Part shown: in pieces, positions 8,319-15,885 of the stretch
How the letters are laid out: each line of letters starts with the position of its first letter
Numbering within the stretch: the first letter of the stretch is position 1
From: Abiotrophia sp938010525
Lineage (GTDB): Bacteria > Bacillota > Bacilli > Lactobacillales > Aerococcaceae
Length of the DNA: 24,044 nucleotides
NCBI RefSeq assembly: GCF_938010525.1
Contig: NZ_CALLVK010000018.1
Location: 1-24,044, forward strand
Reading direction: 5' to 3'
Position numbers and translations under genes: made by a program
The notes under the pieces: generated by a model
Databases searched by the model: none
What the model was told of the DNA's origin: nothing
What the model saw: only the letters and a program-made list of their open reading frames with translations

Positions 8319-8353
8319 AAGAAGCAGCTAGCCATCAGAGCTAGCCGCTTCTT
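8319..8353 (+). terminator. Terminator after the MazG-like gene
   Basis: 14-bp arms (8319-8332 and 8340-8353) with one mismatch and a 7-base loop start right after the TAA stop. A modest T-rich stretch follows. Confidence 0.7.
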
Positions 8354-8376
8354 ACTTTGCTTATAAGACTCGCAAA

Positions 8377-8416
8377 GGAGCCAGTGGTCCACTCGACGGA
8401 GTGGACCACTAGCTCC
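8377..8416. repeat. Hairpin repeat unit 1 (core AGTGGTCCACT), 8.4-kb cluster
   Basis: 18-bp arms (8377-8394 and 8399-8416) with one mismatch and a 4-base loop GACG. It lies between convergent genes. Its centre (8396.5) is exactly 82 bp from that of the next unit. The same hairpin class recurs at 18905-19104. Confidence 0.9.
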
Positions 8417-8461
8417 TTACTTTTCTGCCTTTTTAGTAGCTTTTCGGCACTTCCTGGCCTA

Positions 8462-8495
8462 GCCAGTGGTCCACTCGACCGAGTGGACCACTGGC
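8462..8495. repeat. Hairpin repeat unit 2 (core AGTGGTCCACT), 8.4-kb cluster
   Basis: Perfect 16-bp arms (8462-8477 and 8480-8495) around AC; centre 8478.5. It lies just beyond the stop of the alcohol dehydrogenase gene. The spacer between units 1 and 2 has the same length as, and shares T-rich and CTTCC/GGCC blocks with, the spacers of the 18.9-kb cluster. Confidence 0.9.
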
Positions 8496-8517
8496 GCGCC
8501 AAACAAGTCACTTTCTC

Positions 8518-9696
8518 TTAACTCCGATAGGTTACGCCAGGCGTCAGGCAGTCTTCTAGGATAGCGCGCACATCTTCTGCTGCTAGTGGCACATAGCTAG
8601 CTGTCAGGCGGGGCGCCACACGTTCTGATATGACATCGAATTTGGCATCATCGATGCCGACTTCTGGCAGGGTCATGGGCAGGTGGGCCAGGTCTTCGAA
8701 GAATTGATAGGTGGCTTCGATGCCGGCCTTAGCCATTTGATATTTATCGGCCTGCTCGGGCACCAGCCAGACGGTGCGGGCATAGTGGGCGAAGCGGTCG
8801 ACGGTCTGGTCATTGAGGACATAGGCCATCCAACGCGGGGTCAGAATAGCCAGGCCGACTGCGTGGGTAATATCATAGTAGGCCGACAGCAGATGCTCAA
8901 TCGCATGGCAGGTCCAGGCACCGGCCCGGCCTTTGGAAGTCAGGCCGTTGAGGGCCATGGTGGAAGCCCACATGAGGTTGGCCCGGGCCTCATAGTCATC
9001 CGGATTAGCCAGCGCGATTGGCAAGTACCGAATACAACAAGACAGAATGGCCTCGGCTAGGCGTTCTTGAATGAAGGCTTCTTGATGTTGGAAATAATTC
9101 TCGAAGGTATGGGACATGATATCAGCAGTCCCGGCAGCCGTCTGATAGGCTGAGACCGTGAAGGTGTAGGTCGGATCGCAGATTGAAGCGTAAGGATAGA
9201 GGACATAGGCGCCGGTCCCCTTCTTATCATCTGTCTCGAAATTAGTAATAACGGCCCCCGTATTCATCTCGGTCCCGGTCGCTGACAAGGTCAAGACATC
9301 AATGAGCGGCAGGGCTTGGCTAATCTTGCTTGGGTCTAACACCAGGTCCCAGGCATCCCCTTCATAACAAGCGGCCGCCGCAATGACCTTGGAGCAGTCA
9401 ATGGTAGAACCACCTCCTACGGCCAGGACAACATCAATATCGTGCTCCTTACAGAGGGCTGCCCCCTGGCGGACCGACTCAATGCGGGGATTAGGTTCCA
9501 CGCCAGCTAGTTCCACGATTTGGCAGTCGGACAAGAGCTCCAAAATCGTATCATAGAGGCCTATCTTCTTAATAGAGCCACCACCGTAGACCAGGAGGAC
9601 GCGCCGGCCCTTGGCCTTGACCAGTTCTGGCAGATGGGCGATTTGGCCCCGGCCGAAGTAGAGCTTGGTCGGAATGTCGTAAATAAAGTTATCCAT
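8518..9696 (-). CDS. Iron-containing alcohol dehydrogenase (butanol dehydrogenase/YqhD-like)
   Basis: 392 residues, full length for the group III, iron-dependent alcohol dehydrogenases. The nucleotide-binding GGGSTIDCSK is at about 94-103. Metal ligands by family alignment are Asp192 and His196 (ADIMSH), His264 (CHAIEH) and His278 (THAVGLA). These enzymes reduce aldehydes to alcohols with NAD(P)H in the cytoplasm. The subgroup resembles YugJ/BdhA/YqhD, many of which use NADPH. ATG 9696 has AAGGAAG upstream. It lies 71 bp downstream of the aldose epimerase gene in the same direction and may share its promoter, though a weak promoter in the gap cannot be excluded. Substrate unknown. Confidence 0.92.
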   Translation of the reverse strand: MDNFIYDIPTKLYFGRGQIAHLPELVKAKGRRVLLVYGGGSIKKIGLYDTILELLSDCQIVELAGVEPNPRIESVRQGAALCKEHDIDVVLAVGGGSTIDCSKVIAAAACYEGDAWDLVLDPSKISQALPLIDVLTLSATGTEMNTGAVITNFETDDKKGTGAYVLYPYASICDPTYTFTVSAYQTAAGTADIMSHTFENYFQHQEAFIQERLAEAILSCCIRYLPIALANPDDYEARANLMWASTMALNGLTSKGRAGAWTCHAIEHLLSAYYDITHAVGLAILTPRWMAYVLNDQTVDRFAHYARTVWLVPEQADKYQMAKAGIEATYQFFEDLAHLPMTLPEVGIDDAKFDVISERVAPRLTASYVPLAAEDVRAILEDCLTPGVTYRS

Positions 9697-9767
9697 AAAT
9701 TTCTTCCTTTCTAAGGTGAAGCTGGGGGAATGTAAATAAGGAAGCTAGGCTGGCAAGCTCAGTTAGC

Positions 9768-10859
9768 CTACCAAGTCAATTTGAAACAAGTCTCACTCAG
9801 GTAGGCCTGGTCCGGCGTCAGGACAATAGAACCCATGTCGGGATGGTGAGGGGCGTCAGGCGCCACTTGGGTCTCGAAGCTGACACCGATATAAGGCACC
9901 TGCTCCTTGCCACCTAGGATAAAGCCTGGAACTTGGTGGTTATGGGTATAGATGACCGCGCATGGCCGGTCGGTCCAAACCTTGACCTGGCGACCGCTAG
10001 CCGGTTCGATTAAAGTGCCTTGAGGTGCGACTTCCTGGCCATGGCCCAAGGAGTGGGCCTGGCCGACTGGCACCGGGGCATCCAAGACATAGGCATGGTC
10101 AAGCCCCTTGCCTCGGATGGCCAACTGCTCTTCATGAGGGTGGCGGTCAATGACCTGACCCAGGGTCTGGTCGGCTAAACGCAAGTCCAAGCCTGGATGC
10201 TGATCCAAAGCCCAAGTCCCCCCGAGGGGCAGGCCAGCTGGGGTCAGCGGAATCATGTGGCTGGCCTCAACTTGTAAGATATGGTTAGTAATAGGCGCTT
10301 GAGCATTGCCGTTGAGGTTGAAGTAAACATGGTTGGTCGGGTTCCAATAGGTAGGCGCATCGCTGCTAGCCTCATAGCGGACGGTCCAGCAATTGTCCTG
10401 GTCCAGGCTATGGATGACCCGGGCTGACAAGTTACCTGGATAGCCATTGTGGCCGGCTGGGTCCACTAGGCTGAAGATGACGGAGACCTGGTCGGGGCCT
10501 TCTTCAATTTCATAGTCCCAGTTGGCCAGGTCTAGACCCTCTGGTCCCCCATGCAAATGGGTGCTTCCTTCGTTAGGCGTCAAGGCCAAGGCTTCCTGCC
10601 CTAAGCTCAAAGGCTCAGGCCCAATGCGGCCGGCTACCCGTCCCACTGTGGCCCCATAATAGGTATGGTAAGTGGCTTCGTCCTCTAAATTGGTCAGACT
10701 GAGAATCAAGGATTCTCGACCATTTTTGCTAGGAATTGACAGGTCACTAATTCGGGCACCCAGGGTGCAGAAGCTTGCCCGTAAGCCCTGCTTATTTTCT
10801 ACCAGAATTTCCGTGACTTTTTTATCTGTAAAATTTTTTGATATTTCCTTTACATACAT
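9768..10859 (-). CDS. galM: Aldose 1-epimerase (galactose mutarotase family)
   Basis: 363 residues from ATG 10859, chosen because GGAGG lies eight bases upstream; an N-terminal extension from 10928 would run through the promoter. Family marks: GATVGRVAGRI, STHLHGGPEG (catalytic-type His103), NPTNHVYFNLNG (second His, 177) and the C-terminal SFETQ with the general-base Glu. The enzyme interconverts the alpha and beta anomers of aldoses and feeds galactose or other sugars into metabolism. No Leloir pathway genes are beside it, so the sugar is uncertain. The neighbours are an alcohol dehydrogenase downstream and a divergent AraC-type regulator. Confidence 0.92.
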   Translation of the reverse strand: MYVKEISKNFTDKKVTEILVENKQGLRASFCTLGARISDLSIPSKNGRESLILSLTNLEDEATYHTYYGATVGRVAGRIGPEPLSLGQEALALTPNEGSTHLHGGPEGLDLANWDYEIEEGPDQVSVIFSLVDPAGHNGYPGNLSARVIHSLDQDNCWTVRYEASSDAPTYWNPTNHVYFNLNGNAQAPITNHILQVEASHMIPLTPAGLPLGGTWALDQHPGLDLRLADQTLGQVIDRHPHEEQLAIRGKGLDHAYVLDAPVPVGQAHSLGHGQEVAPQGTLIEPASGRQVKVWTDRPCAVIYTHNHQVPGFILGGKEQVPYIGVSFETQVAPDAPHHPDMGSIVLTPDQAYLSETCFKLTW

Positions 10860-10892
10860 CTTGAATTCCTCCGTTAAACCGTTTACAATATA

Positions 10893-10922
10893 ACTATACC
10901 ACTTTTTAGCACCATGAGACAA
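10893..10922 (-). promoter_or_regulatory. Promoter of galM
   Basis: On the minus strand: -35 TTGTCT (10917-10922), 18-bp spacer, -10 TATAGT (10893-10898) preceded by TGG. It lies 34 bp upstream of the ATG. Confidence 0.65.
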
Positions 10923-11006
10923 CAGCAAAAATCATGGAACTTGGCCTGCTAACCAATATTTTGGAGAAGTTTAATTAAAATTTAATGGGAAACTCAATGG
11001 TACGGG

Positions 11007-11035
11007 TTCCAATTTTAATTTAAATGGTGTATTAT
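11007..11035 (+). promoter_or_regulatory. Promoter of the AraC-family gene
   Basis: -35-like TTCCAA (11007-11012), 17-bp spacer, -10 TATTAT (11030-11035). It is divergent from the galM promoter with about 85 bp between them. That gap could hold operator sites, but I see no clear repeated motif there. Confidence 0.55.
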
Positions 11036-11086
11036 TATAGTAGAACATTGCACGTTCGCTCAAAAACAGAAAGGAGATTGCTTTTT

Positions 11087-11902
11087 ATGTATATTTCGAA
11101 TGTAAATTCTGCATCAGTCAAGCTAACTTCGATTACAACTCAGCAATTACCTGCCAACGAGCATCACAAAATAGCATCAGAAGATTTATTAATTTTCTAT
11201 GTTAACAAAGGCGCGGGTATTTGTCACTCAGAATATGAACAACACGAGATTAAGAAGCGTGATGTCATTATCCTGAACCCAGGCACCACCATTACCCTTG
11301 ATCCAATTCGGAAGATTGACTGGATCTGCATTGCCCTATCCGGTGTTGTCTTCACTTCCTCACAGGAAGCCAACTCTAGCTCACAATTATTTGTGGCATC
11401 CCATCCTAACCCAACTCTCAAGTACTACTTGGACTTGGCTCTGATTGAAGAGTCCAACCGTTTCCGCGGTTCCGACCTCATCATGAAAAAGTTGATTGAG
11501 TGTGTGATGATTCATCTCTTACGTCACAACGAATTATCAATCAAGGACGCCAGCCTCCAAGCTAAGCATAATGAGATTGACGTGCTCCAAAATTATATCC
11601 GCAAGAACTACTCTAAGAAGATTACCTTGGAAGAGTTGTCTGACTTGGTGGATATCAATAAATACTACCTGATCCGCCTCTTCAAGCAACAAACTGGCTT
11701 GTCACCAATTGACTACCTGATTCACGTTCGCTTAGAAGAAGCAGAGAAGCTATTGGCTAAGTCTAACATTACCGTCTCTGATATCTCAGACCGGGTTGGC
11801 TTCCACTCACCTTCTCACTTCTCCAAGACCTTCAAGGAGAACAACCACTGTACGCCTTCCCAATACCGCAAACGCTACTCAGCTAACACGGTGCCATTAT
11901 AA
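11087..11902 (+). CDS. AraC/XylS-family transcription regulator
   Basis: 271 residues from ATG 11087 (GGAG ten bases upstream). The first 140 or so residues form a cupin-like AraC sensor domain (EDLLIFYVNKGAG, KKRDVIILNPGT). The C-terminal 100 residues hold the two helix-turn-helix units: ITLEELSDLVDINKYYLIRLFKQQTG and ITVSDISDRVGFHSPSHFSKTFKENN, then CTPSQYRKRY. No membrane segment. AraC proteins of this shape usually sense a sugar or metabolite and act on nearby genes. Here the divergent galM-adh pair is the obvious candidate target, which is inference from position. Confidence 0.9.
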   Translation: MYISNVNSASVKLTSITTQQLPANEHHKIASEDLLIFYVNKGAGICHSEYEQHEIKKRDVIILNPGTTITLDPIRKIDWICIALSGVVFTSSQEANSSSQLFVASHPNPTLKYYLDLALIEESNRFRGSDLIMKKLIECVMIHLLRHNELSIKDASLQAKHNEIDVLQNYIRKNYSKKITLEELSDLVDINKYYLIRLFKQQTGLSPIDYLIHVRLEEAEKLLAKSNITVSDISDRVGFHSPSHFSKTFKENNHCTPSQYRKRYSANTVPL

Positions 11903-11922
11903 GGCTACTCCTTTTGACTTCA

Positions 11923-11948
11923 ATCCCTGCTGTGGCAGGGATTTTTTT
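11923..11948 (+). terminator. Terminator of the AraC-family gene
   Basis: Stem ATCCCTGC/GCAGGGAT, loop TGTG, then a run of seven T. A classic intrinsic terminator 20 bp after the stop. Confidence 0.92.
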
Positions 11949-11960
11949 ATGCCACAAATA

Positions 11961-11989
11961 CAAAAGGAGCGCCCGACATAGTCGGGCGC
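11961..11989 (-). terminator. Terminator of the apbE-FMN reductase operon
   Basis: 9-bp perfect stem (11969-11977 and 11981-11989) with a 3-base loop. On the minus strand it is followed by TCCTTTTG. It is back to back with the AraC terminator between convergent genes. Confidence 0.8.
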
Positions 11990-12006
11990 CCTTTGCCTAG
12001 GCTTAA

Positions 12007-13254
12007 TTAGTTGCTGGCGCCAGAAGTAGCGTCAGCTTGTGCGCCACCACCGCCGTGGCTGTCTGGCGCATCAGAAGCACCAGAAGTCGCATCGGCATGG
12101 CCGCCACCGTGTGGGCCAGGGGCCACACTGCCGTTACCGCCAACGAGGCGTTGACCAGTAGATTGTAAGTACCAGTCTAACCATGGTTGGAAGTTGAAGA
12201 CAATCTCGTTGATCCCAGCGTAAGACCCATCTGGGTAGTACATAGCTTGGTAGTTGTGAGTGTTAATAACCCCTTCAGGTGAACCCGGTACAATAGTCCG
12301 TACATACTCTTGGTCACCGTTACGGAGAACCCCAACTACCCACTCAACGTTCTTCATCCGCGCAGCAGGCAAGGAGTTGTGAACGGTTGATAAGCGGCTA
12401 CCTGATTGAGATGGCACGCGTTTAGCGAACATGGTGTTAGGATCTTGGTGAGCGTTGTTATAGTAGAGGAATTGGTTGTTGTCATCGGCATAAGTCAACT
12501 CGAAAGGCATGGCCTTAAGGAACATGTCGATTTGGTTAACGGTCAGAATCCCGTGGTCTAACTTGACGTAAGTATCGCCAGAGACTGCCCCTACCAGCTC
12601 AGCTGCTTTTTCTACCCATTCTGGATCATCTGGATCCACCCCTTGGATAGTAGTCGCGATTGGGTTAGTTACATCTAAGTCTTCAGGTTCGATTGGTTTT
12701 GGTTTCTTCAATTTAGAAACGACCTCCACATACTTAACGAAGTTATCCAAGCAAGAGCCTAAGAACTTAACCGTGCCTTCGTTGGTGATGTTGCCGTTCA
12801 AGTCGAAGGCTTCTTTGGCTTTACCTAATAGGAATTCATTCCCTGGTAAGGTATAAGCGTTCACCCCTGGTGCGTCCAAGATCTTGCGGAGGTGAACTTG
12901 GGCACGTGAAGTCCCTTGATCATGGTAGGAAGCCCCTACGATCATAACAGGTTTGCTTTCAAATGGGTGTACTTCATAAGACAACCATTCCAAGACATTC
13001 TTCAAGGCTGCGGTAATGGTGTGGTTGTGTTCTGGGGTTGCGATGATGACCCCATCCGCACGTGTGATTTTGTTGTAAAGTAAGCGAAGTTGGAAGCTAT
13101 CGTCCCATTTGCTTTCTTGATTGAAGAGAGGCACTTCATCAATTTCCAACACTTCTAATTCGAATTTGAGTTTGAATTCCCGGCGGATAAACTCTAATAA
13201 TTTACGGTTATAGGATTGTTCAGCATTTGAACCAACAAGTCCGACAAATTTCAT
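12007..13254 (-). CDS. NADPH-dependent FMN reductase-PAS fusion with low-complexity tail
   Basis: 415 residues. Residues 1-180 are a flavodoxin-like NAD(P)H:FMN reductase, with VGSN at the phosphate loop and TPEHNHTITAALKNVLEWLSY at 73-93. A linker leads to a PAS-like domain (about 234-367; LYYNNAHQ, MYYPDGSYAGINE). Residues 372-415 are a Gly/His/Ala/Ser tail in which ADATSGAS occurs twice. The enzyme probably transfers electrons from NAD(P)H to bound or free flavin; the PAS unit may bind a redox cofactor or small ligand. It is the last gene of an operon with a paralogous short FMN reductase and apbE. No signal peptide, so cytoplasmic. The physiological acceptor is not shown. Confidence 0.88.
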   Translation of the reverse strand: MKFVGLVGSNAEQSYNRKLLEFIRREFKLKFELEVLEIDEVPLFNQESKWDDSFQLRLLYNKITRADGVIIATPEHNHTITAALKNVLEWLSYEVHPFESKPVMIVGASYHDQGTSRAQVHLRKILDAPGVNAYTLPGNEFLLGKAKEAFDLNGNITNEGTVKFLGSCLDNFVKYVEVVSKLKKPKPIEPEDLDVTNPIATTIQGVDPDDPEWVEKAAELVGAVSGDTYVKLDHGILTVNQIDMFLKAMPFELTYADDNNQFLYYNNAHQDPNTMFAKRVPSQSGSRLSTVHNSLPAARMKNVEWVVGVLRNGDQEYVRTIVPGSPEGVINTHNYQAMYYPDGSYAGINEIVFNFQPWLDWYLQSTGQRLVGGNGSVAPGPHGGGHADATSGASDAPDSHGGGGAQADATSGASN

Positions 13255-13281
13255 AGTTTTCTTCCCTTCTCGTCACGTATG

Positions 13282-13890
13282 TTATAGGTTTTCCCAGTCA
13301 AAGTTTTCCGCTTCTTTGTGGAGCAGATCTTGCGCGCTTTTCAGCTTTTGCGTAATCTTCACGAATAAACGGAAATCATCGAAGATGGCGTCTAATTTCT
13401 TAATGGTGTCTAGGTCAATCAGGTTGCCCTTCTTGTCAAAGGCCTGTAAGGAGTGTGACAAGAGGAATTCTGAACCAGGCATGACGTTAGCCTTCAATTC
13501 TGGGGAGTCCAGGATTTGGCGTAATTGTAATTGAGCCCGTGAAGAACCTAAGGTCCCGTAAGAAGCCCCAGTAATCATAACTGGCTTATTCAAGAGTGGG
13601 TAAATCCCATAAGACAACCAAGCTAAGGCGCTCATTAAGACCGCTGGAATGGCGTGGTCGTATTCAGGTGTCCCGATAATAACCCCATCAGCCGCATCAA
13701 TTTTAGCAGCAATTTCCTTAACGATTTCTGGAACTTGCTTGTCAGCTGGTTTGTTGAAGAGTGGGATATCTTGAATCTCAACGAGTTCGATTTCGGCCTT
13801 ATCAGCAAAATGCTTCTGCATGTATTGAAGCAAACGACGGTTAGTGGAACGTTGGAAGTTAGTCCCAACAAGTGCAATAAATTTTGTCAT
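13282..13890 (-). CDS. NADPH-dependent FMN reductase (short paralogue)
   Basis: 202 residues, a full-length flavodoxin-fold NAD(P)H:FMN oxidoreductase: ALVGTNFQRSTNRRLL at the FMN phosphate loop, GTPEYDHAIPAVLMSALAWLSY, and ITGASYGTLGSSRAQLQLR. ATG 13890 has GAGG seven bases upstream. It aligns along its whole length with the first 180 residues of the next gene but lacks the PAS domain and tail. Probably supplies reduced flavin or reduces quinone- or azo-type compounds in the cytoplasm. The gap to apbE is 27 bp, so the two are co-transcribed. Confidence 0.9.
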   Translation of the reverse strand: MTKFIALVGTNFQRSTNRRLLQYMQKHFADKAEIELVEIQDIPLFNKPADKQVPEIVKEIAAKIDAADGVIIGTPEYDHAIPAVLMSALAWLSYGIYPLLNKPVMITGASYGTLGSSRAQLQLRQILDSPELKANVMPGSEFLLSHSLQAFDKKGNLIDLDTIKKLDAIFDDFRLFVKITQKLKSAQDLLHKEAENFDWENL

Positions 13891-13917
13891 AAGTGTTCCT
13901 CTCTATACTTAGAATGT

Positions 13918-14838
13918 TCAGTCTCGCTTGAGACCGGAAGTATGGTAGATGTGTTGGTCTTGGGTGACTAAGACAGCCTCGAGACCGGTTTGCGCCTCGA
14001 CCTGGGCCAGGATATCCGCTGGCATGTCGCCGAAGAGGCGGGTTGTCCAGATTTCGCAATCGACGGAATGCTGGGCAATAATGGTCAGGCTGGCAATGGG
14101 GCTAGTCATAGGATAACCCGTCTGGCGATCCAGTATGTGGTGGTAGGTCTGGCCTCCGCGCGATAGGGTCCGCTCATAGATGCCTGAGGTCACCACCGAT
14201 TGGTCCACAATAGGTAGAACCATAAGGTGCTGGCCCCGTGCCGCCAAGGGATTCTGAATGCCAATCTGCCAAGCTTGCTGCCGGTCTTGATTCTGGCCAA
14301 TAGTCAGAATATTACCGCCTAAGTCAATCAAGGCTGATTGGACTCCCTGCGCTAACAAGAAATCCTTAAGACGGTCAGCGATATAACCTTTGGCTAGGGC
14401 GCCAAGGTCTAGCTTCATGCCGGGCAAGGCCAGCTGGACTGCCAACTTGTCCTCATCCATGAGGATATTGGCAGGGTCCGTGAGAGCCAAGGCCGCTTGA
14501 ATTTCCTGTGGGCTTGGGACGCGGGCATCTTTAAAGCCAATCCGCCAGGTTTGGACCAAGGGCCCTATGGCGATATTGAGATGGCTACCAGGGGCTAGGC
14601 TGTGGGTCCGTCCCAGTTGAATGAGCTCGAAGAGCTCGGGATGGACGGTCACTGGGGCCAAGCCTGCTTGCAGGTTGACCTGCATGAGCTCCGAGCGCGC
14701 ATCATTGGCACTAAAGCGCATATTATAGGTATGTAGACGTTCTTCCACCGCATCGAGGAGGCTCGGATCTTCCGAGTCTGCCAGTGAAATGGCGATTGTC
14801 GCACCCATCAAATGAATGATACGTTTGATATAAGGCAA
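13918..14838 (-). CDS. apbE: FAD:protein FMN transferase (ApbE family)
   Basis: 306 residues from a TTG start at 14838, chosen because GGAGGGGAG lies just upstream. An earlier TTG at 14865 would put that ribosome binding site inside the gene. Family marks: LHLNIAIGP-like segment (SHLNIAIGPLVQTW), KLDLGALAKGYIADRL, IDLGGNI, and HHILDRQTGYP near the Mg/FAD site. ApbE attaches FMN covalently to Ser/Thr of target flavoproteins. No signal peptide or lipobox is seen, so this is a cytoplasmic form. It leads the operon with two FMN reductases. No obvious FMN-binding (D/S)GA(T/S) acceptor protein is encoded in the window, so the target lies elsewhere. Confidence 0.9.
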   Translation of the reverse strand: MPYIKRIIHLMGATIAISLADSEDPSLLDAVEERLHTYNMRFSANDARSELMQVNLQAGLAPVTVHPELFELIQLGRTHSLAPGSHLNIAIGPLVQTWRIGFKDARVPSPQEIQAALALTDPANILMDEDKLAVQLALPGMKLDLGALAKGYIADRLKDFLLAQGVQSALIDLGGNILTIGQNQDRQQAWQIGIQNPLAARGQHLMVLPIVDQSVVTSGIYERTLSRGGQTYHHILDRQTGYPMTSPIASLTIIAQHSVDCEIWTTRLFGDMPADILAQVEAQTGLEAVLVTQDQHIYHTSGLKRD

Positions 14839-14877
14839 TTCACCACTCCCCTCCGTGTTATACAAACATCCACACCT

Positions 14878-14906
14878 ATTATACCACCCTTAGAGCGTTT
14901 TCACAA
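14878..14906 (-). promoter_or_regulatory. Promoter of the apbE operon
   Basis: On the minus strand: -35 TTGTGA (14901-14906), 17-bp spacer, perfect -10 TATAAT (14878-14883) preceded by TGG. TGAAAACGCTCTAA, overlapping the -35 region, matches the CcpA cre core at 13 of 14 positions; catabolite control is a weak possibility. Confidence 0.8.
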
Positions 14907-15060
14907 GCTATTCTAGAACCAATCCTGAGGGTGTGTATGAGACTTAAGATGCGTAAAGAGCAGACGGTCAGACGATTGACTAGATTGTGCTGGCGTCTGG
15001 CTCCCCGTCAGACTTGGGTCAATATGGATAGTGGCTGCTTCCTTAAGTCTTTTAGGCAAA

Positions 15061-15152
15061 AAAAAAACAGTAAAGCTTTTGAACTGCACCCCATCAGTTG
15101 GATTTTTATTGTCCAACTTATAGGGTGCAGTTGTTTTTCGCTTTACTGTTTT
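15061..15152 (-). terminator. Terminator of the SAP-domain gene, with an enlarged loop
   Basis: Outer arms AAAACAGTAAAGC (15064-15076) and GCTTTACTGTTTT (15140-15152) are perfect. On the minus strand the stem is followed by a run of about ten T. The loop is occupied by a separate palindromic insert. The stretch 14907-15060 holds nothing I recognise. Confidence 0.85.
15081..15133. mobile_element. IS-end-like palindromic mini-element inside the terminator loop
   Basis: Two facing copies of a terminal-repeat-like sequence, AACTGCACCC with inner AGTTGGA, meet across about nine bases. Outer arms are 15082-15091 and 15123-15132; inner arms are 15096-15102 and 15112-15118. TTTT occurs on both sides and could be a target duplication. 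The sequence recalls IS3-type terminal repeats from memory; no transposase is present. Confidence 0.5.
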
Positions 15153-15180
15153 GTCTTAGCTTTAATCACTTGAGCATTCC

Positions 15181-15795
15181 CTACTTGTGATAGTCTTTTA
15201 ACTTATCTTCATAGTCACTTAAGAGATTCTCTGAATAGATTTTTTCCTTGTCTGAATCTCTAACTTCTTTCCAGAGAATGGCCGCTACTTTTAATTTGTT
15301 TGAGTAGTGACTACTATTTTTATCGGCACAGAAATCCTTTAAAAACTGATTCCATTGACATACAGAATGATCATACTTGGCATAATCTGATTGGCCGTCA
15401 TAGACCTTCAGCAAGTCTCGAATTGTAAAGTTACGATCCTGTTCGCTTTTTACTTTCCGCCAGGCAGTGGCCATATCCGCAGTAAATTTAAAGGGCGAGA
15501 TCCCCGTTAAAGCAGCGAAATATTCTCTGAATTTTGCATTAAAGGAAAAACCACATTCAAGTAAGGGACTATCTAAGGTAATATTTTCAACCTGCTTCTT
15601 GCCCTTTTTTCTTGGCGATTTCTTAATTAAATTGCCTTTGAAGTACTCTTCAATAATGTGATTGAGTTCTTTTTTGGTTCCTCTATATTCTAATCCTAGA
15701 GACTTGCATATCTGTGAAATTTCCTCACGATACCAATAATAGTGATTAAACTGGTCAAAGGATCTAATCTTTTCAAACTCAGGTCTAGTTTCCAT
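15181..15795 (-). CDS. SAP-domain protein of unknown function (DUF6434-like C-terminus)
   Basis: 204 residues from ATG 15795 (GAGGAG about 11 bases upstream). An N-terminal SAP-like helix-extended-helix region (YWYREEISQICKSLGLEYRGTKKELNHIIEEY) suggests nucleic-acid binding. A basic linker follows (KKSPRKKGKKQ). The C-terminal half (NQFLKDFCADKN, NKLKVAAILWKEVRD) resembles the DUF6434-type domain seen with SAP in Lactobacillales. Rich in Lys and aromatic residues and more AT-rich than its neighbours, so it may be acquired. It lies 90 bp downstream of the histidine kinase in the same direction with no clear promoter. Function unknown. Confidence 0.75.
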   Translation of the reverse strand: METRPEFEKIRSFDQFNHYYWYREEISQICKSLGLEYRGTKKELNHIIEEYFKGNLIKKSPRKKGKKQVENITLDSPLLECGFSFNAKFREYFAALTGISPFKFTADMATAWRKVKSEQDRNFTIRDLLKVYDGQSDYAKYDHSVCQWNQFLKDFCADKNSSHYSNKLKVAAILWKEVRDSDKEKIYSENLLSDYEDKLKDYHK

Positions 15796-15845
15796 CAATT
15801 TGCTAGCTCCTCAAAACTTATTTGCTTTTTCGACTCAACAGCATG

Positions 15846-15871
15846 GCCTTTGACTGACTTTAGGCAAAGGC
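15846..15871. other. Weak stem-loop between the kinase and SAP genes
   Basis: GCCTTTG and CAAAGGC arms with a 12-base loop and no T-run. It could be a processing or weak termination signal after the relPRS operon. Confidence 0.25.
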
Positions 15872-15885
15872 TTGCAGCATGAGCT

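Noticed and set aside
8377..8416. The 8377-8416 hairpin as just a terminator
   Set aside because: A proper terminator already follows the MazG-like gene at 8319-8353, and this stem belongs to a dispersed family that mostly lacks T-runs.
10860..10928. N-terminal extension of the epimerase to 10928
   Set aside because: It would run through the TTGTCT/TATAGT promoter and the GGAGG ribosome binding site; the ATG at 10859 is well supported.
12007..12140. Phase-variable simple repeat in the tail of the FMN reductase-PAS gene
   Set aside because: The repeat is an imperfect twofold duplication of about 50 bp, not a run of short identical units, so slippage is unlikely.
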